Shown piece after piece: positions 46,551 to 58,500 of a stretch of 64,000 nt of DNA (positions are counted from its first letter, which is position 1; every line of letters starts with the position of its first letter). Source of the DNA: Ampelomyces quisqualis (taxonomy: Eukaryota > Ascomycota > Dothideomycetes > Pleosporales > Phaeosphaeriaceae); NCBI GenBank assembly GCA_018398575.1, contig JAGTXZ010000006.1, forward strand, positions 186,001 to 250,000, given 5' to 3'. A model generated the notes under the pieces. That model was given only the letters and a program-made list of their open reading frames with translations, had not been told where the DNA came from and did no database searches. The position numbers and the translations under genes are program-made.

Positions 46551-46749
46551 AAATGCCTTGTAGCGTAGCGCTAATATAGCTTCTAAATAGCAAATGTATA
46601 AATTAAACCTAATAGTGTTGTTTTAGAAAACCTATAGAATTATTGTAAGTTACTATGTAATATAGCTACTCTTGTTATCTACTTTTGTTTTTATAGATAC
46701 TTTAAAGCTATTTTAACAACTTTGTATTTAGATCTGTTAAAGTTTAGGT

Positions 46750-49700
46750 TTTTTACAATGCGCACTCTAACAGCTCTTTAGCGCGTCTTTACTAATTGTT
46801 TTAAATCTAAACTTTTATTCTTATCTACCTTAGTAGTGTTCTTAAGCCTCTTAGAACACTAGCGCGCTACTAATTCTTCTACCAGTTATAGGGTATCCTG
46901 CCTATAGCTAAGAAGTGTCTAGTCTTTAGTCTTGTTAGTAAATAGGCTCTAGTTAATAAGCTTTAGTTCTATTTTAGTACACTAATAGAACTTCTTTAAC
47001 TTGTTGCCTAGCGTATAGCTTTGAAACAGTGCTCTATTAAGCTCCTTAAGGTTATACTAGCTCTTTTCTCTAACCTTATATATTCTAAATAGCCCTTGCT
47101 ATTTTAAAAAGAACTTGCTAAGCACTAATTAGTGTTGTTATAGTAGGAATCTCTTAGTAACACTAGGTTACTAACCTTTAACTTATCTGCCCTTATAACT
47201 CTACTCTTATTAAAGTAGTCTTTGTTATTATTTCTTAACTAGACAGTTTTAGCAATTAACTTCTATAGCCTAATATCTCTCTTTTTAAATTAACAAGCTC
47301 TTATAGCTAAGAGCAAAGCAGTATTAGTTACCTTCTTCTAGAGTAGTGTTTACTAGGTAAGTATACACAATTCTATAGGCAGGACGTGCTCGTAACTATA
47401 GGTAAGGAAAGCTAAGATCTTTCTTGTAGCACGTTTTACGCTAGTCTAATCAGTCTACAGAACTTAGTCTAAGTAGTTAACCTATATCTTACTAAGCTTC
47501 TTTAAAGCATTTACTATTAACGCGTGTTCTTATTTAATTAAGCCTTAACCCTATAGATAATAGGCGCTAGCTACTACTCTATAAATTCTAAATTGCTGTC
47601 GCAGGTTAATTAGTAGATGCTTGTTTTTAGAGCCTCTATTAACTAAAATTTTAAGTAGTAGGCCCTATTAGCAGAAGACTTTTTGTTCTAAAAACTTAAT
47701 AATAGATACTAAATCTGCGTTTAATAGGGCTTTAGCTTTAACCTACTGCGTTATAGTGTATTAGGCTACTACAAGAAACTTCTTACTTCTAGCTAGAGGC
47801 ATATAGACTGCGTCTATTAATATCTAACTAAAGGGCATTGTTAGAGAAGTTGTTAGCTAGAGTTTCTCTTAAACTGTTACTAAGGTGTATACTTAACACT
47901 CTAGGCATAATTTAATATAAGACTTAACATTCTTATATTATCCTTTCTAATAATAACGCGCCTACACCTTGCGCTATATACCTTTCTTTTCTTAGCAGCC
48001 TAATTTATTATGTATAGCTTTAATAATAGCTAAATATTTATTAAGTTTGTCTATAATTTACTATAGTAGGCGCTCTTTAGTTAGTATTAAGAATAGGTGC
48101 CTCTCTCTTACTATTAATTTAAGTGCTCTTCTTGTAAACTTTTTTATTTTAGCTCCTAAAAGACTATTAGGCTAATAGTAGAATAGAATCTATTAAGCCT
48201 AAGCCTAAGACTCTTTACTATAGGCTTTATCTAGCAGGTTTTTCTTAAAACTAATATTAGCCTTACATACTCTATAACGTAGATTGCATACGCATAGCTA
48301 TAGGGCAATAGTAAGCTATACTAAATTCAAATAAGCGTTAATAAAATTCTTTATATTCTCTTCTAGCTTATTAGGTAGCTCTTACTCTAGCTCCTTAAGT
48401 CCTCTTAAAAGGGCGTTAGCTACTACATTTTTCTTACCTTTAATATAGACTATATTAAATTCTTATATATTAAGAAGCGCTAGCTACTGCGTAATAAGAG
48501 CTTCTAGTAAGTTAGTTACACTTTGCTAAAGCTGTGCAACTAGCGTCTTTGCGTCTGTTTCTATAATAAACTTTACTCTATACAAGTAAGTCTAAAACTT
48601 CTTTAGCGCTAGAAGTAAGGCTTTGCATTTGTATTTTTCTAAGTCCTAATTTTATTTAGATTTAGACTAAACCTTACTTTTATACTAGATAGAGTGCTAA
48701 TAACCCTTTAGATCTAGCTGCATAAGAACTACGCCCTAACTCTTTTTGCTACTATTAACAGAAATAACAATTAGAAGTAATAGCTTATTATAAGAGATAA
48801 AGACAAGTGCTAGCGTAGAGTATAGCGTGCACTTTAATTTATCTATTGCGCTTTACTGTTCTAAAGACTAATTAAAGAGCATATTCTTACAGAGTAAGCA
48901 GAATAGTAACTCTAAAATAATAGTAAAATACTTAATCTATACTCTATAATACACACATATACTAATAAACATTTCAACGTCTTTTTAGTCTCTACAGAGT
49001 AGCCAAAAGAGAATTTTCTTAATTTTCTTATAATTAGGATAGCAGCCAGCAGCGTTAACCTAATAACCTACTATAATTATAAACGCGTAACAGAAATCTA
49101 ATTTGTAACCTAATATTATAGCTCCTGCGCGTTTAATATCTGCTAGCACAGCGTCTATATTACAGAGGTGCTCTGCAACGTATTTTCTAATACCTAGTTT
49201 AATCTCTGTTCTGTTATAGTAGCACTTTAGTCTCTTAATACAAACGTTATCTAGGTAAAGTCTATAGCGTTCTAGAATGTAATTTTAGCATATCTTAGTT
49301 ACAACGCGTAAAAATTTAGTAACTAAGTTTATTATACCTATAGGTAGCGTCTACTAGCGCACTAGTTTAATAGGTGTATAAAATACTATTATATTCTAAA
49401 AGTCCTTGTGCAACTCTACTTAGTTATATCCTAAGAAGAAGTTAAGTAAGCTTATAATTACGCAACTAGCAAAATCTTCTACAAATTTATCTAGATTAAG
49501 TAGTAGGTTTACGTTGTAAATTGTAACCTTATTAATCTTTTACGCGTTATTAATAAGTTAATATCCTTTGTCTTTCTTAGCTACTAGAAACTATAGGTTT
49601 TAGTACTAGCTTCTATACAGTTTAAGAGCCTCTTAGTTAATATGCTTCTATACTATGTTAACTACTACTTTCCTAAGTTTTTAGAGAATAGAAAACTAAT

Positions 49701-52700
49701 TAGCTTGCTACGCCTTATAGAGAATAGTGTTAATCTTAATTAGAGGTATTACCTTATAGCTAACCTGCTCTAATTTACTAAAGTCCTAGGCTAGAGCAGC
49801 TTTCTATTAATATAATAGCTCCTTAAGTATAGTTTGTTCTTGTAGAAGTAAATCTAAGAAGATCTTTATTTTTAATAGGCGTTTAGGCGTAAGTCTTATG
49901 TCTCTAGGGAACTTTGCGTATTATAGCTTAAAGTAGCTTAAGAATAGAGCATTCTTCTTATTTAGTACCTGTTAAATGTGCGTACGCTCTTTCTAATCTT
50001 TGTACCTGCTAATATTTCTTAGGGCATATCCTAAGTTATCTACTGGCTAGACCTTTAAAGCTTTTTGCTTGTGCAAAGTACTAACGTTAAAGAAGATGTT
50101 ATTTAATTATAGATTAGTTGTGCGCTTTAGCTAAATTGTTATTACTTTAACAAGTAACTCTTTCTTACTAGTTGTTTTACTAAGCTCTTGCTCCTAGAAG
50201 CTCTTAGCACTAATATTAATCCTAAGACTCTAAGAGAGTTGCCTTACAACACTTGCTATAATATTCTAGAAGTAGTAGCCTATGCTGTTGCTAACAAGCA
50301 TATATATTCTATTACTATTACTAATAATAATAGATCTGTTAGGCTCTGCGCCTATAGTGCCTATACCTAGCTACTAAAAGAACTGTATTTCTAAGAGAAT
50401 AATTAGTAATAAAGATTTCTATTAGAGCTACTCTATTGCTAACTTTATTGCTAGCTAATTATTACTTAGAGTATTAGGGTCTATTTAAAGCTATGTTAAG
50501 TTTAATTAATAGTCCTAGTCTAGCTGTAAAATAGGTTTAGATAGGAGTATAACGCTAGCAATTATACTCCCCTAACGTTTCTTATAAGAAGTCTAAAGTA
50601 GAGTCCTAGCGCGTTAATCTAATTACTTCTTATGTACACAAATCTTATACTATACTTACTATCCTTGCTAAAGATTTAGTAGTAGGTTAGCCTATTAGTT
50701 GCGTACTTAATTCTAGCTTAAGCGTCTATTAGGAAGAGATTACCTAGAATAATTAGGTTTGTGCACTTCTTAAGGATAAAGAAGCTAGTACAGATTTTAA
50801 TTCTTCTAATAGTAATAGGTACTTCCTATATAATGCCTAAGAACTCTTTAGTTAATCTATTTACTGCTACTATCTTTACAGTTCTTATACTCTTTAGCAG
50901 AGACGTAATTAAAAGTATAGCTTGTTCTACTATTTCTCTTTTTATAGTGTTAAGCTCTGTGCTAGAGTTAATAAGGCTAAGAAACTAGGTCCTCTTAATA
51001 TTAATAGGTACTTTTAGGCACTCTCTCCTAAGGTGCTCTACGCCTAAGGCTTAGTTATACTCTTTCTAACAGTAAGTAGGCTTACAAAAGTCCTTGTTAG
51101 TAGCAAGCTTAAGGCCTAGTTCTTTATTACGTTAGATGTACCTTTTAATCTAGCTAATCTCTAGGTCTAACTAGTATTTAGTATTAATACTAAAGCACTT
51201 ACTTACTTTGCTGTTTACTACCTTAACTAGCACGTAGTCTAGAAGTAAGCTCTAGGTTAGCAAGTTAACACTAGTTCTTATAGTAGTTTAGTCTCTATCT
51301 AAGTCTTTATTAGCGCTTTTAACTGTTATGTAGTGTGTTAGAGCAACTAAAAGGTTCTTAAACTTAGCTAGCGTATAGCTTGCTTAAAATAGTTTCTTCT
51401 TAACCTCTAGCATATTAATAATAATAGTTTTAAATAGTAATAAGACTAGAGTGTTAAAGATACGCTAGATAACTAATTAGGTGTTAGCCTTAAATTTCTA
51501 GACTAAACGCTGCTTCTTTAGATTCTTCTCCTTTTGTTCTACAGCGTAGGTAGACTTTAACAGCCCTTTAGTTAGCTAGGTAACATCTTCTATTTCTATA
51601 TCTCCTAATCTATTGTTACTTGCAAATTAAACTAAGTAGTCTTACCCTAACTTATTACTTATAAAGTAGCTGTTATCTCTGTCTCTATAACTTTTTAAGT
51701 ATAGGATTCTATTAACTAGTTTCTAAGGTAGCTTCTAAACCTAAACCTAACTATATATAAGCTAACTATTACTGCGCTTTACTTAGTTTTAGCTAATAAC
51801 TGTAGCTAATACTAAGCTGCTATTAGCAAGGAGTTCTTTAGATTTAGTTATAAGGTAGTCTAATATATCCTAATACTTATTACTATTTGCTTCTAACAAC
51901 ACTCCTAAGGTATTAGGTACTAGCTGTATAGAGACTGTGTTGTTCTTAATAGGAATAGAAGGACTAGGTCTGCTTATAAACTTAGATTTAACCTTAAGAA
52001 GGTTAACGTTACGTTTTAGAAAGTACCTCTTTATCTTAGCTAAAATAGTCTTAGCCTATTATGCGTTACTAAGGCTAGTAACTTAGCCCTGTAGATTATT
52101 AGGTATCTTCTATTAGAGTATGTTACATTTGTTAAGAAAGCACTAGCTATTAGTAATAAAGCCTCTTAGTATTAGGTAGTTCTGCTTTAGATGCCTAGTC
52201 TTATTACAAACCTAACAGTTTATTCTAAAGCTACTTAGTAGTCTTCTGCTAGGGCGTCTCTGCTAGTAGCTCTAATTGTTATTTAAGTAGCTATAGCTCT
52301 AGCTATTACGCTAATAGTTATTATTCTTCTATACTTGCTACTATTACCTATAGTTCTAATAGCTCTAGTTCTATAGAGCTAGCTAAGGTATGTATAGTTG
52401 CAGCGCTCCTAATTGTTCTTTAGTTTGCTTGTAAACTAAAGCGTAAATAACTAGGTTGTTTATAAGCTCTGCTTCGCAAGAAGTCTATTGCATACTCTAT
52501 AGCTGTTGCTTAATAGTTATTTAGTTAAGCCTAAGCTATAGTATTTTGTCTACAAGGTTATCTACTTTATTCTTTATAGGCGCTGCGCTAAGAGGAGCTT
52601 ACTTGCGCTAGTTTCTAGATAGAGTACTCTTTGTTAGTAAATAAAAAGTAGTAGGTTAGAAATTTATTCTTAGCTTAGCTTTAGGTTTAAAGTTATTTTG

Positions 52701-54190
52701 TTGCAGTAGAGCTAATAGTTGTTTAGCTACTAGTTTTACTTTAAACTCTACCTCTAGTTTAAAGGCTCTTATAGCTTCTGCTAGATTTAGCATACGCGCT
52801 TCCTTCTCTACCTTTAGGCGCTTTACTAGGTAGTCTTAGATCTTTTTGTACTTAAAGTCCTTTAGGGTATCTGTTTTTAGGCTAAATCTCTTTAGAATCT
52901 TTATTACGTATTAAAGCAGTAGTCTCTTAACAAGGTAGTTGCTGTAATAGTTCTTATTAATAGTGCCTGCTTTAACATACCTTTTTCTGCAGATTTAAAA
53001 GTCTTGCAAGTAGTCTCTAATCTTTAGGTCCAATCTTATTTAGTACTAACCTAGCTAGTGTTTAAAGTACTCTATACGCTCTTCCTGTTAACCTTTATTA
53101 TTATTTCTAAAGCGTTGTTAAAGGCTATTGCAGAGCTCTTTCTACAAGTAGTTGTCTTAGGCTTTTGTATACTCTTTAAACGCCTGTATAATAGTCCTTT
53201 GTCTTAGCTTACAGTAGGTAACTAGTCTGTTAATTATTATCTAGTCTGTAAAGCTATAGTACTTTAAGAAGTCCTTAAAGCGCTTTAAAAAGTCTGTAAC
53301 GTTAGTCTTATTAAACAACAGTATATTCTCTACTAGGTAAGATAGTAACTGCGTTATGTATAATAAAGGCTACACTTAGTTAAGAGACTCTGCTAGCATC
53401 TAAAGAGCTCTTAATATTAAGTTGTCTTAGCCTATACTTTTACGCCTAGAGTGCTCTTCTAATAGCTATTTAGCCTACTCTTCTAGCGCACTACTTATAT
53501 TTACGCTAGCTTCTCTTATTAACTCTATAGGCGTTAGTAGTAAAGCTTCTTGTCTGTTAAGGTATTAAAGGCGTTAACAACTTAATATGCTGTTAAGCAG
53601 TTCTGTATTGTCTCTATATTACTTTTGTAGGCTGCCTAAACAGTAGTTAAAGCTTATTTAAATAAACTAAAGAAGAGTAATAGCTTAAAAGACTAGAATT
53701 AAAGTTACTGCTTTATATAGGGTTGCTAAAAAGCTAAAGGCTTAAGCTTTTCTAATGTCTAATAGAGCTTTTGTTATAAAGTCTACTAATTTCTTTCTAA
53801 TTTTTTTATACTTGCTGTCTAAGCAATTATTAGTTTTCTCTTCTTTCTAACTACCTGTTTTAATATCTTTCTTAGTCTGCTCTTAGTTGTTTCTGCTACC
53901 TATACTCTAGAACTTCTTTAGTATACTATATACTTAGTAGGGCGCAATAACTTTGCACTTTTGCTTAGCCTAATATAGCTTTAGTAATAGCTTACGTCTT
54001 ACTTCTTTAGCTATTACTCTGCTTTTTAGGGTCTACTTAATTCCCCTTCTAACTTAGTTCTAGTAGTAGCTAATCTAGGTACTTTAGATAAGCGTTGCTT
54101 TAGGCCCTCTAGATAGGCGTTGCTTCAGATTCTATTTTCTGTTCCTCTAATCTTAGAGTACTAACTCTATGTCCTTAGAATAGATACTAA
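46750..54190 (-). pseudogene. Element A gag-pol remnant
   Basis: Minus strand. The gag start region (TLRLEEQKIESEATPIQ with TAG breaks) is at about 54.1 kb. A zinc knuckle lies at 52176-52217 with two Cys and His kept and the last Cys changed to Tyr (TAC). The aspartic protease region is at about 50.6-50.95 kb (LITSLLKSIRTVKIV, EVPITIRRI, IILGNLFLIDA). RT has RLYLDNVCIKRLKCYYN at about 49.21-49.26 kb (YLDD to YLDN). RNase H is near 48.6 kb. Integrase has a zinc-binding CLECQ, ILIDAVYMP with the first Asp, KILVNRGSKNK (second Asp to Asn) and GLIKQEH. No chromodomain was found. It belongs to a different Ty3/gypsy lineage from B and C. Confidence 0.88.
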
Positions 54191-54216
54191 TTATATTCTA
54201 GAGAAAACTGTAGTAG

Positions 54217-54515
54217 TGTAACGACGCAGGTAGGTACAGCTATTAGGATCAAATTGGATACGTATTAGAGGTATATAGGAGTGCGTGTTGTATCAGAGAT
54301 TCTGGATTGGCTATACACCTATAGGTCTTGTACAGAAGGACAAGAGAAACTTGTCTTCTATCTATGCTATAGGCTTATATTTATAGTAGGCGTAGCAGCT
54401 AAGTTAGAGCGCTGTTAGAGCGCTTTTAGTCCTAATCTGCTAGCTTTCTATATAATCTGTTACTAAGCCTTTATAAGGTATTAGACGTAACATGTGTTTA
54501 CATGTGCTTGTTACA
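54217..54515 (-). repeat. Element C 3' LTR (299 bp)
   Basis: Plus-strand ends TGTAACGACG and CTTGTTACA; same length as 61014-61312. About twenty transition differences, most at TCA/TTA and TGG/TAG. Confidence 0.96.
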
Positions 54516-54838
54516 TTACCCCTCTTCTTAAAATCAATAGTCCCTATCAATTGGGTTTGTATTAGTGTTGTTTCAGATACCTCTCTAAATTGTTGTAAAC
54601 TCTTATTTACCTTGAGTTTATTTTAGGATAACGTAATATAGCTATTTGTTGTTGTTTTAATTAGCGCGCCAGCGCGTTTAACATTCTTAACTTTACCTTA
54701 AGCTTTTTGAGCATATATACAAGGCTAGCTCTCTAGTATACTACTTCTCTACACTCTCCCCCTTACGTTTGTATACCTAAAGCTATCTAAGCCTTGTTCT
54801 TTCTTAATTACTAGCTAACTGTATAGTAGATACACACA

Positions 54839-55528
54839 ATGCCTATTCCTGTCCCTTCTAGAGCTTATTCTCTAGCCTATTAGGTTGTTTGCCTGCAGGC
54901 TGTAAGGGCTTTTGCCTGCAGCTATTTTAATATCAAGTTTAGATTCTATTTAGATGTGTCTAAGAAGTGTGCTTATTGTACACTCTTAAATAAGAAGTAT
55001 TGCCTAGTTCTCCTATATGCAGGCTAGGAGTATAATAGCCTTTCTAGGGCCCTTAACTGCAGGTTTGCTACCTTAGGTAGAGACAAGTCTAATAAGGTAG
55101 TGTTAGAGCAGGAGGCTGCTGTTAAGGAGGCAGCGTTTTAGTTAGCTGCTGTTGTACAAGTAGGCACTGCACAAGTAGCTAATATAAACAACGCTAACTT
55201 GTTAGTTAGCGCTTATTACCAGAGGGAGGAGCTAGCTAGAGAGGTTAGGGTAATAGCCAAGGAGGTTAGGTCGCTTAGAAGGAGCACAGCTAGGTTAACT
55301 AGTGTAGTTGCTTAGTTAGTAGATGTTATAATAGCATTAAGGGCCAATTAGTTAGCAAAGCAAGAGAAGGCGCAAAAGGCAGCGCAGAAGGCTAGTACTT
55401 GCAGCAAGCAGGGCCAGAACAGAAGACTACTAGGTAGTGCGTTAGTGTCTGCACCTAGAGATTTAGACAGTTAAGAACGTCCTACTAGTAGCAACAACAG
55501 TCTACTATTAGATCTAATAGAAGAGTAA
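54839..55528 (+). pseudogene. Element C antisense frame, cysteine motif plus coiled coil
   Basis: Plus strand, between the pol C-terminus and the 3' LTR. From ATG 54839 (MPIPVPSRAYSLAY) one frame runs about 230 codons with only five TAG and one TAA, ending LLLDLIEE. The cysteine segment is KKCAYCTLLNKKYC at 54965-55003, followed by LSRALNCRFATLGRDKSN. Next comes a long charged helix (VLEQEAAVKEAA, QREELAREVRVIAKEVRSLR) likely to form a coiled coil, then a Lys/Ala/Gln-rich tail. It is preceded by its own AT-rich upstream region with short Ts. The protein is not gag or pol of the same element, which are on the other strand. It resembles the cysteine segment in the antisense frames of A and B. 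Confidence 0.6.
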
Positions 55529-55599
55529 GACTCCTATTATTAATAGCTGTTACCTACTAGTGTAGTAGTTGTAATATTAAGTTTAATTTCCCTAACATA

Positions 55600-58500
55600 A
55601 TTGTCTTACAATGCTGTAAGATCTTTAACTCCTTTTTCCTATGCTGTAATCTACTTAGCTAACGCTTGTAGAGGTCCTAGCTGTTTTGGATAGCGTTTAT
55701 AGAACGCTCGCAATATGTATAGAGCGCCTATAAAGTTTAAGGCATTGTACCAGGTAGGGTTAGGATTATAGCCTACCTATTTTACACAATACTTTAGGAT
55801 AGAGCAGTATAGCTTGCTGGCTAGAATCTCTTTAACTTCCTATTCTTTAACGCCTTAAATTAGGATGCTAGATAGGTTTAGGCTTAGCTAACTAGGTAGG
55901 GGGTTGTTAGAGTCTTTGCAGAGAACATTTAGAGCAAACACGTTATAGATCTTAGATCCTTTAGGTAGCTTTAGTCAAAATAAATAGCCAACTTGTTCCA
56001 GGACTTTAAAGAGGCCTTCCTACAATTTAGCAAGTTTGCGACTTAGGCAGGTAACAGATAGGTTTTAGGTTAAGAGGTAAACCTTATTACCTACTGCCTA
56101 ATTAACAGGTTAACAATGTTTGTTTACCTTAGCAGCTATTTGTTGCTGCGCCTTCTCTATATTGTCTTTAGCTGTGCGCTAGGCTTTATGCATGCAGGTA
56201 GCCAAGCTTAAGGCATCCTTAACGTTTACATCTTTGTGTTTCAAAGGGGATAATGCCTAATTCTAGCTCTGTTGTAGTTTAGATCTAAACAGGAGCTAGT
56301 AAGGTGCTATACCAATTGCAGAGTGCGGCAGTGTAGCTTAAGCTTAATCAATTATTAGTAAGAGGTTACTCTAGTTGTCCTGGTAGTAGGATACAAAGGG
56401 CCTTAATTGTTAATTAATATACTTGTTTATAATCTTAGTTTGTCTATTAGTTTATTTATAGTAGGCTGTAGAAAGCTTAATTTGTACGCCTAGGATCTTG
56501 CAGAACTTAGACTAGAATTAGAATATAAACTAGGAGCTGCAGTTAGACACTATGCTTTCAGGCGTGTAGCTAAATTAGTATACCTATTGGATAAACAAAT
56601 AAGCTATTTCCTAGGCGTTAATAGTCTTGTAACACAGGATAGAAATAGCTTGCTTTAATAGGCGATTAATAATAACTATGATTTGATTATAGCTATGCCA
56701 ATTAGTTAGGAATGTCTTAAAATCTATACACAAATGCTGCATAGGCCTGTTAGGAATTGGTAACAGATAGAGGAACCCTTAGGATTAGAGCTGTCTTAGA
56801 TAGGATCTTTGACAGGAAACGCAGTTTCGTACATAGCGTTTGCATATAGCCTCTATGCCTTTCTAGTAGTATTGCTAAGCTAAGAGCTGATACATCTTTG
56901 TAGCGCTTAAGTAGGCAGTAAATACCTAATTGTAAGCTTCTCTAATCAGTTAGGTGCTTAAAGAAGAATCCCTAGGTACACAAAGGCGTAAGTAATAAAG
57001 CAGTAGTTCTTCTCAGATATAATACAGCTGTAGTAGCTTAAGACACTCTTCCTTAAAAGAGCAGCAATTCTCTACTAGAAGGGCTTTAATAAGTTCTAAC
57101 AAGTTAAGGTTTAGAGAGGCACTAATAGATTGAACTGAAATAGCTGAAACATTAACCTCTAGCTAATTACAGACGTAGTTCTAAGCCAGTTTAGAGTTAA
57201 TCTAGGGGTTCAGGCGCTTAGGTCCCAAAAGTACACAGGATCTGTTGTCTTGTTAGGCAGCCTTAACCTTGCTAACGTTCTGTTCCCTTTAGCTTAAAAT
57301 ATTAGCTTGCTTGTTAAGCTTGCTAGGCGTGTACTTAATACAGAAATTAAAAGAGGCAATAATCTCTGCCTATTGTGCTTAACGTGTATTAAGAACCTTA
57401 GTAGTTATAAAGTATTCTAAGGAGCAGTAATCCAAATATACCTGGATTTAACTCTGTATAGAGGTAAGTTTAGCTCTCTACTTCTTAAACACTTTTAGAA
57501 TAGCAAAAAGTTCTTTGTTATGTATTTCCTAATTAAGCTTAGCCCTAGATAGAGCGTAACTATAGAAGGCTACAGGATACTACTTGTTGTTAGAGTACTT
57601 CTAAGAGAGTACTTCTGCTATTACTCTATCTGACGCGTTAGTTTCTAACTTTGTGTTATACTTAGGATAGAAATGAGATAGCGTAGGAATAGCTAGAAGT
57701 AAGGCTTTGATCTGATTAAAAGCCTGTTAGCAGTCTGTAGTCTATTTAAACAGTGTAGAGGGACTTTAAAGCTTTAGGATTAGTTTGGCTACACAGGAGA
57801 AATCCTTGATAAATTGTTAATAGAAACCTACAAAACTAAGAAATAACTTAACGCTAGTAACTGTAGTAGGTTCAGCCTAGTTTCAGAGTGCTTCTACCTT
57901 GTTTAGGTTAACTTTAGTGCCCTAGTTTGTTAAAACGTAACTTAGATACTTTGTGTAGGTTACATAGAATTTACTCTTCTAAATGTCTACTTGGAGTCCT
58001 GCAGTACGTAGGCGCTCTAGGACCTTTCAGACGTGTTCCTAATGTAAGTTTATATCCTCTAAGTAGATTAGAATGTTGTTAAGATACGCAATACAGAAAT
58101 TGTTAAGATAATTAATTAGTATATTGTTTATGTAGCGCTAATACGTTGCTAGCCTATTGCATAAGCTAAAAGAGAGAACCTTACACTTGTATATACTATA
58201 ACAGGTCTGAAAGGTAGTATACTCTTTAGAGTTAGGATCTATACAAATTTTGTTAAAAGCGGCCTAGATGTTAAACTTAGTAAAGATCTTAGCTTTAGAG
58301 GGACGTAATAGTAGCTTATTAATGCAAGAGATTAGATAGACGTTCTTGCGCGTAAGGGCGTTAATCTTCTAGTAGTCTACACAGATGCGTATATCTCTAT
58401 TTGGTTTGCGTACACAGAGAATAGGTAAAGCGAAAGGGCTTTAGCTAGCCTTAATAAAACTCTTCTAAAGGTGTTTCTAGACGTAGGCCTTAGTAGCTTT

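Noticed and set aside
50188..50370. 60-codon plus-strand frame
   Set aside because: Lies opposite element A pol between protease and RT; no supporting feature.
50761..50988. 75-codon hydrophobic plus-strand frame (looks membrane-like)
   Set aside because: It is the complement of the protease region of element A; hydrophobicity comes from complementing Lys/Asn/Glu-rich codons.
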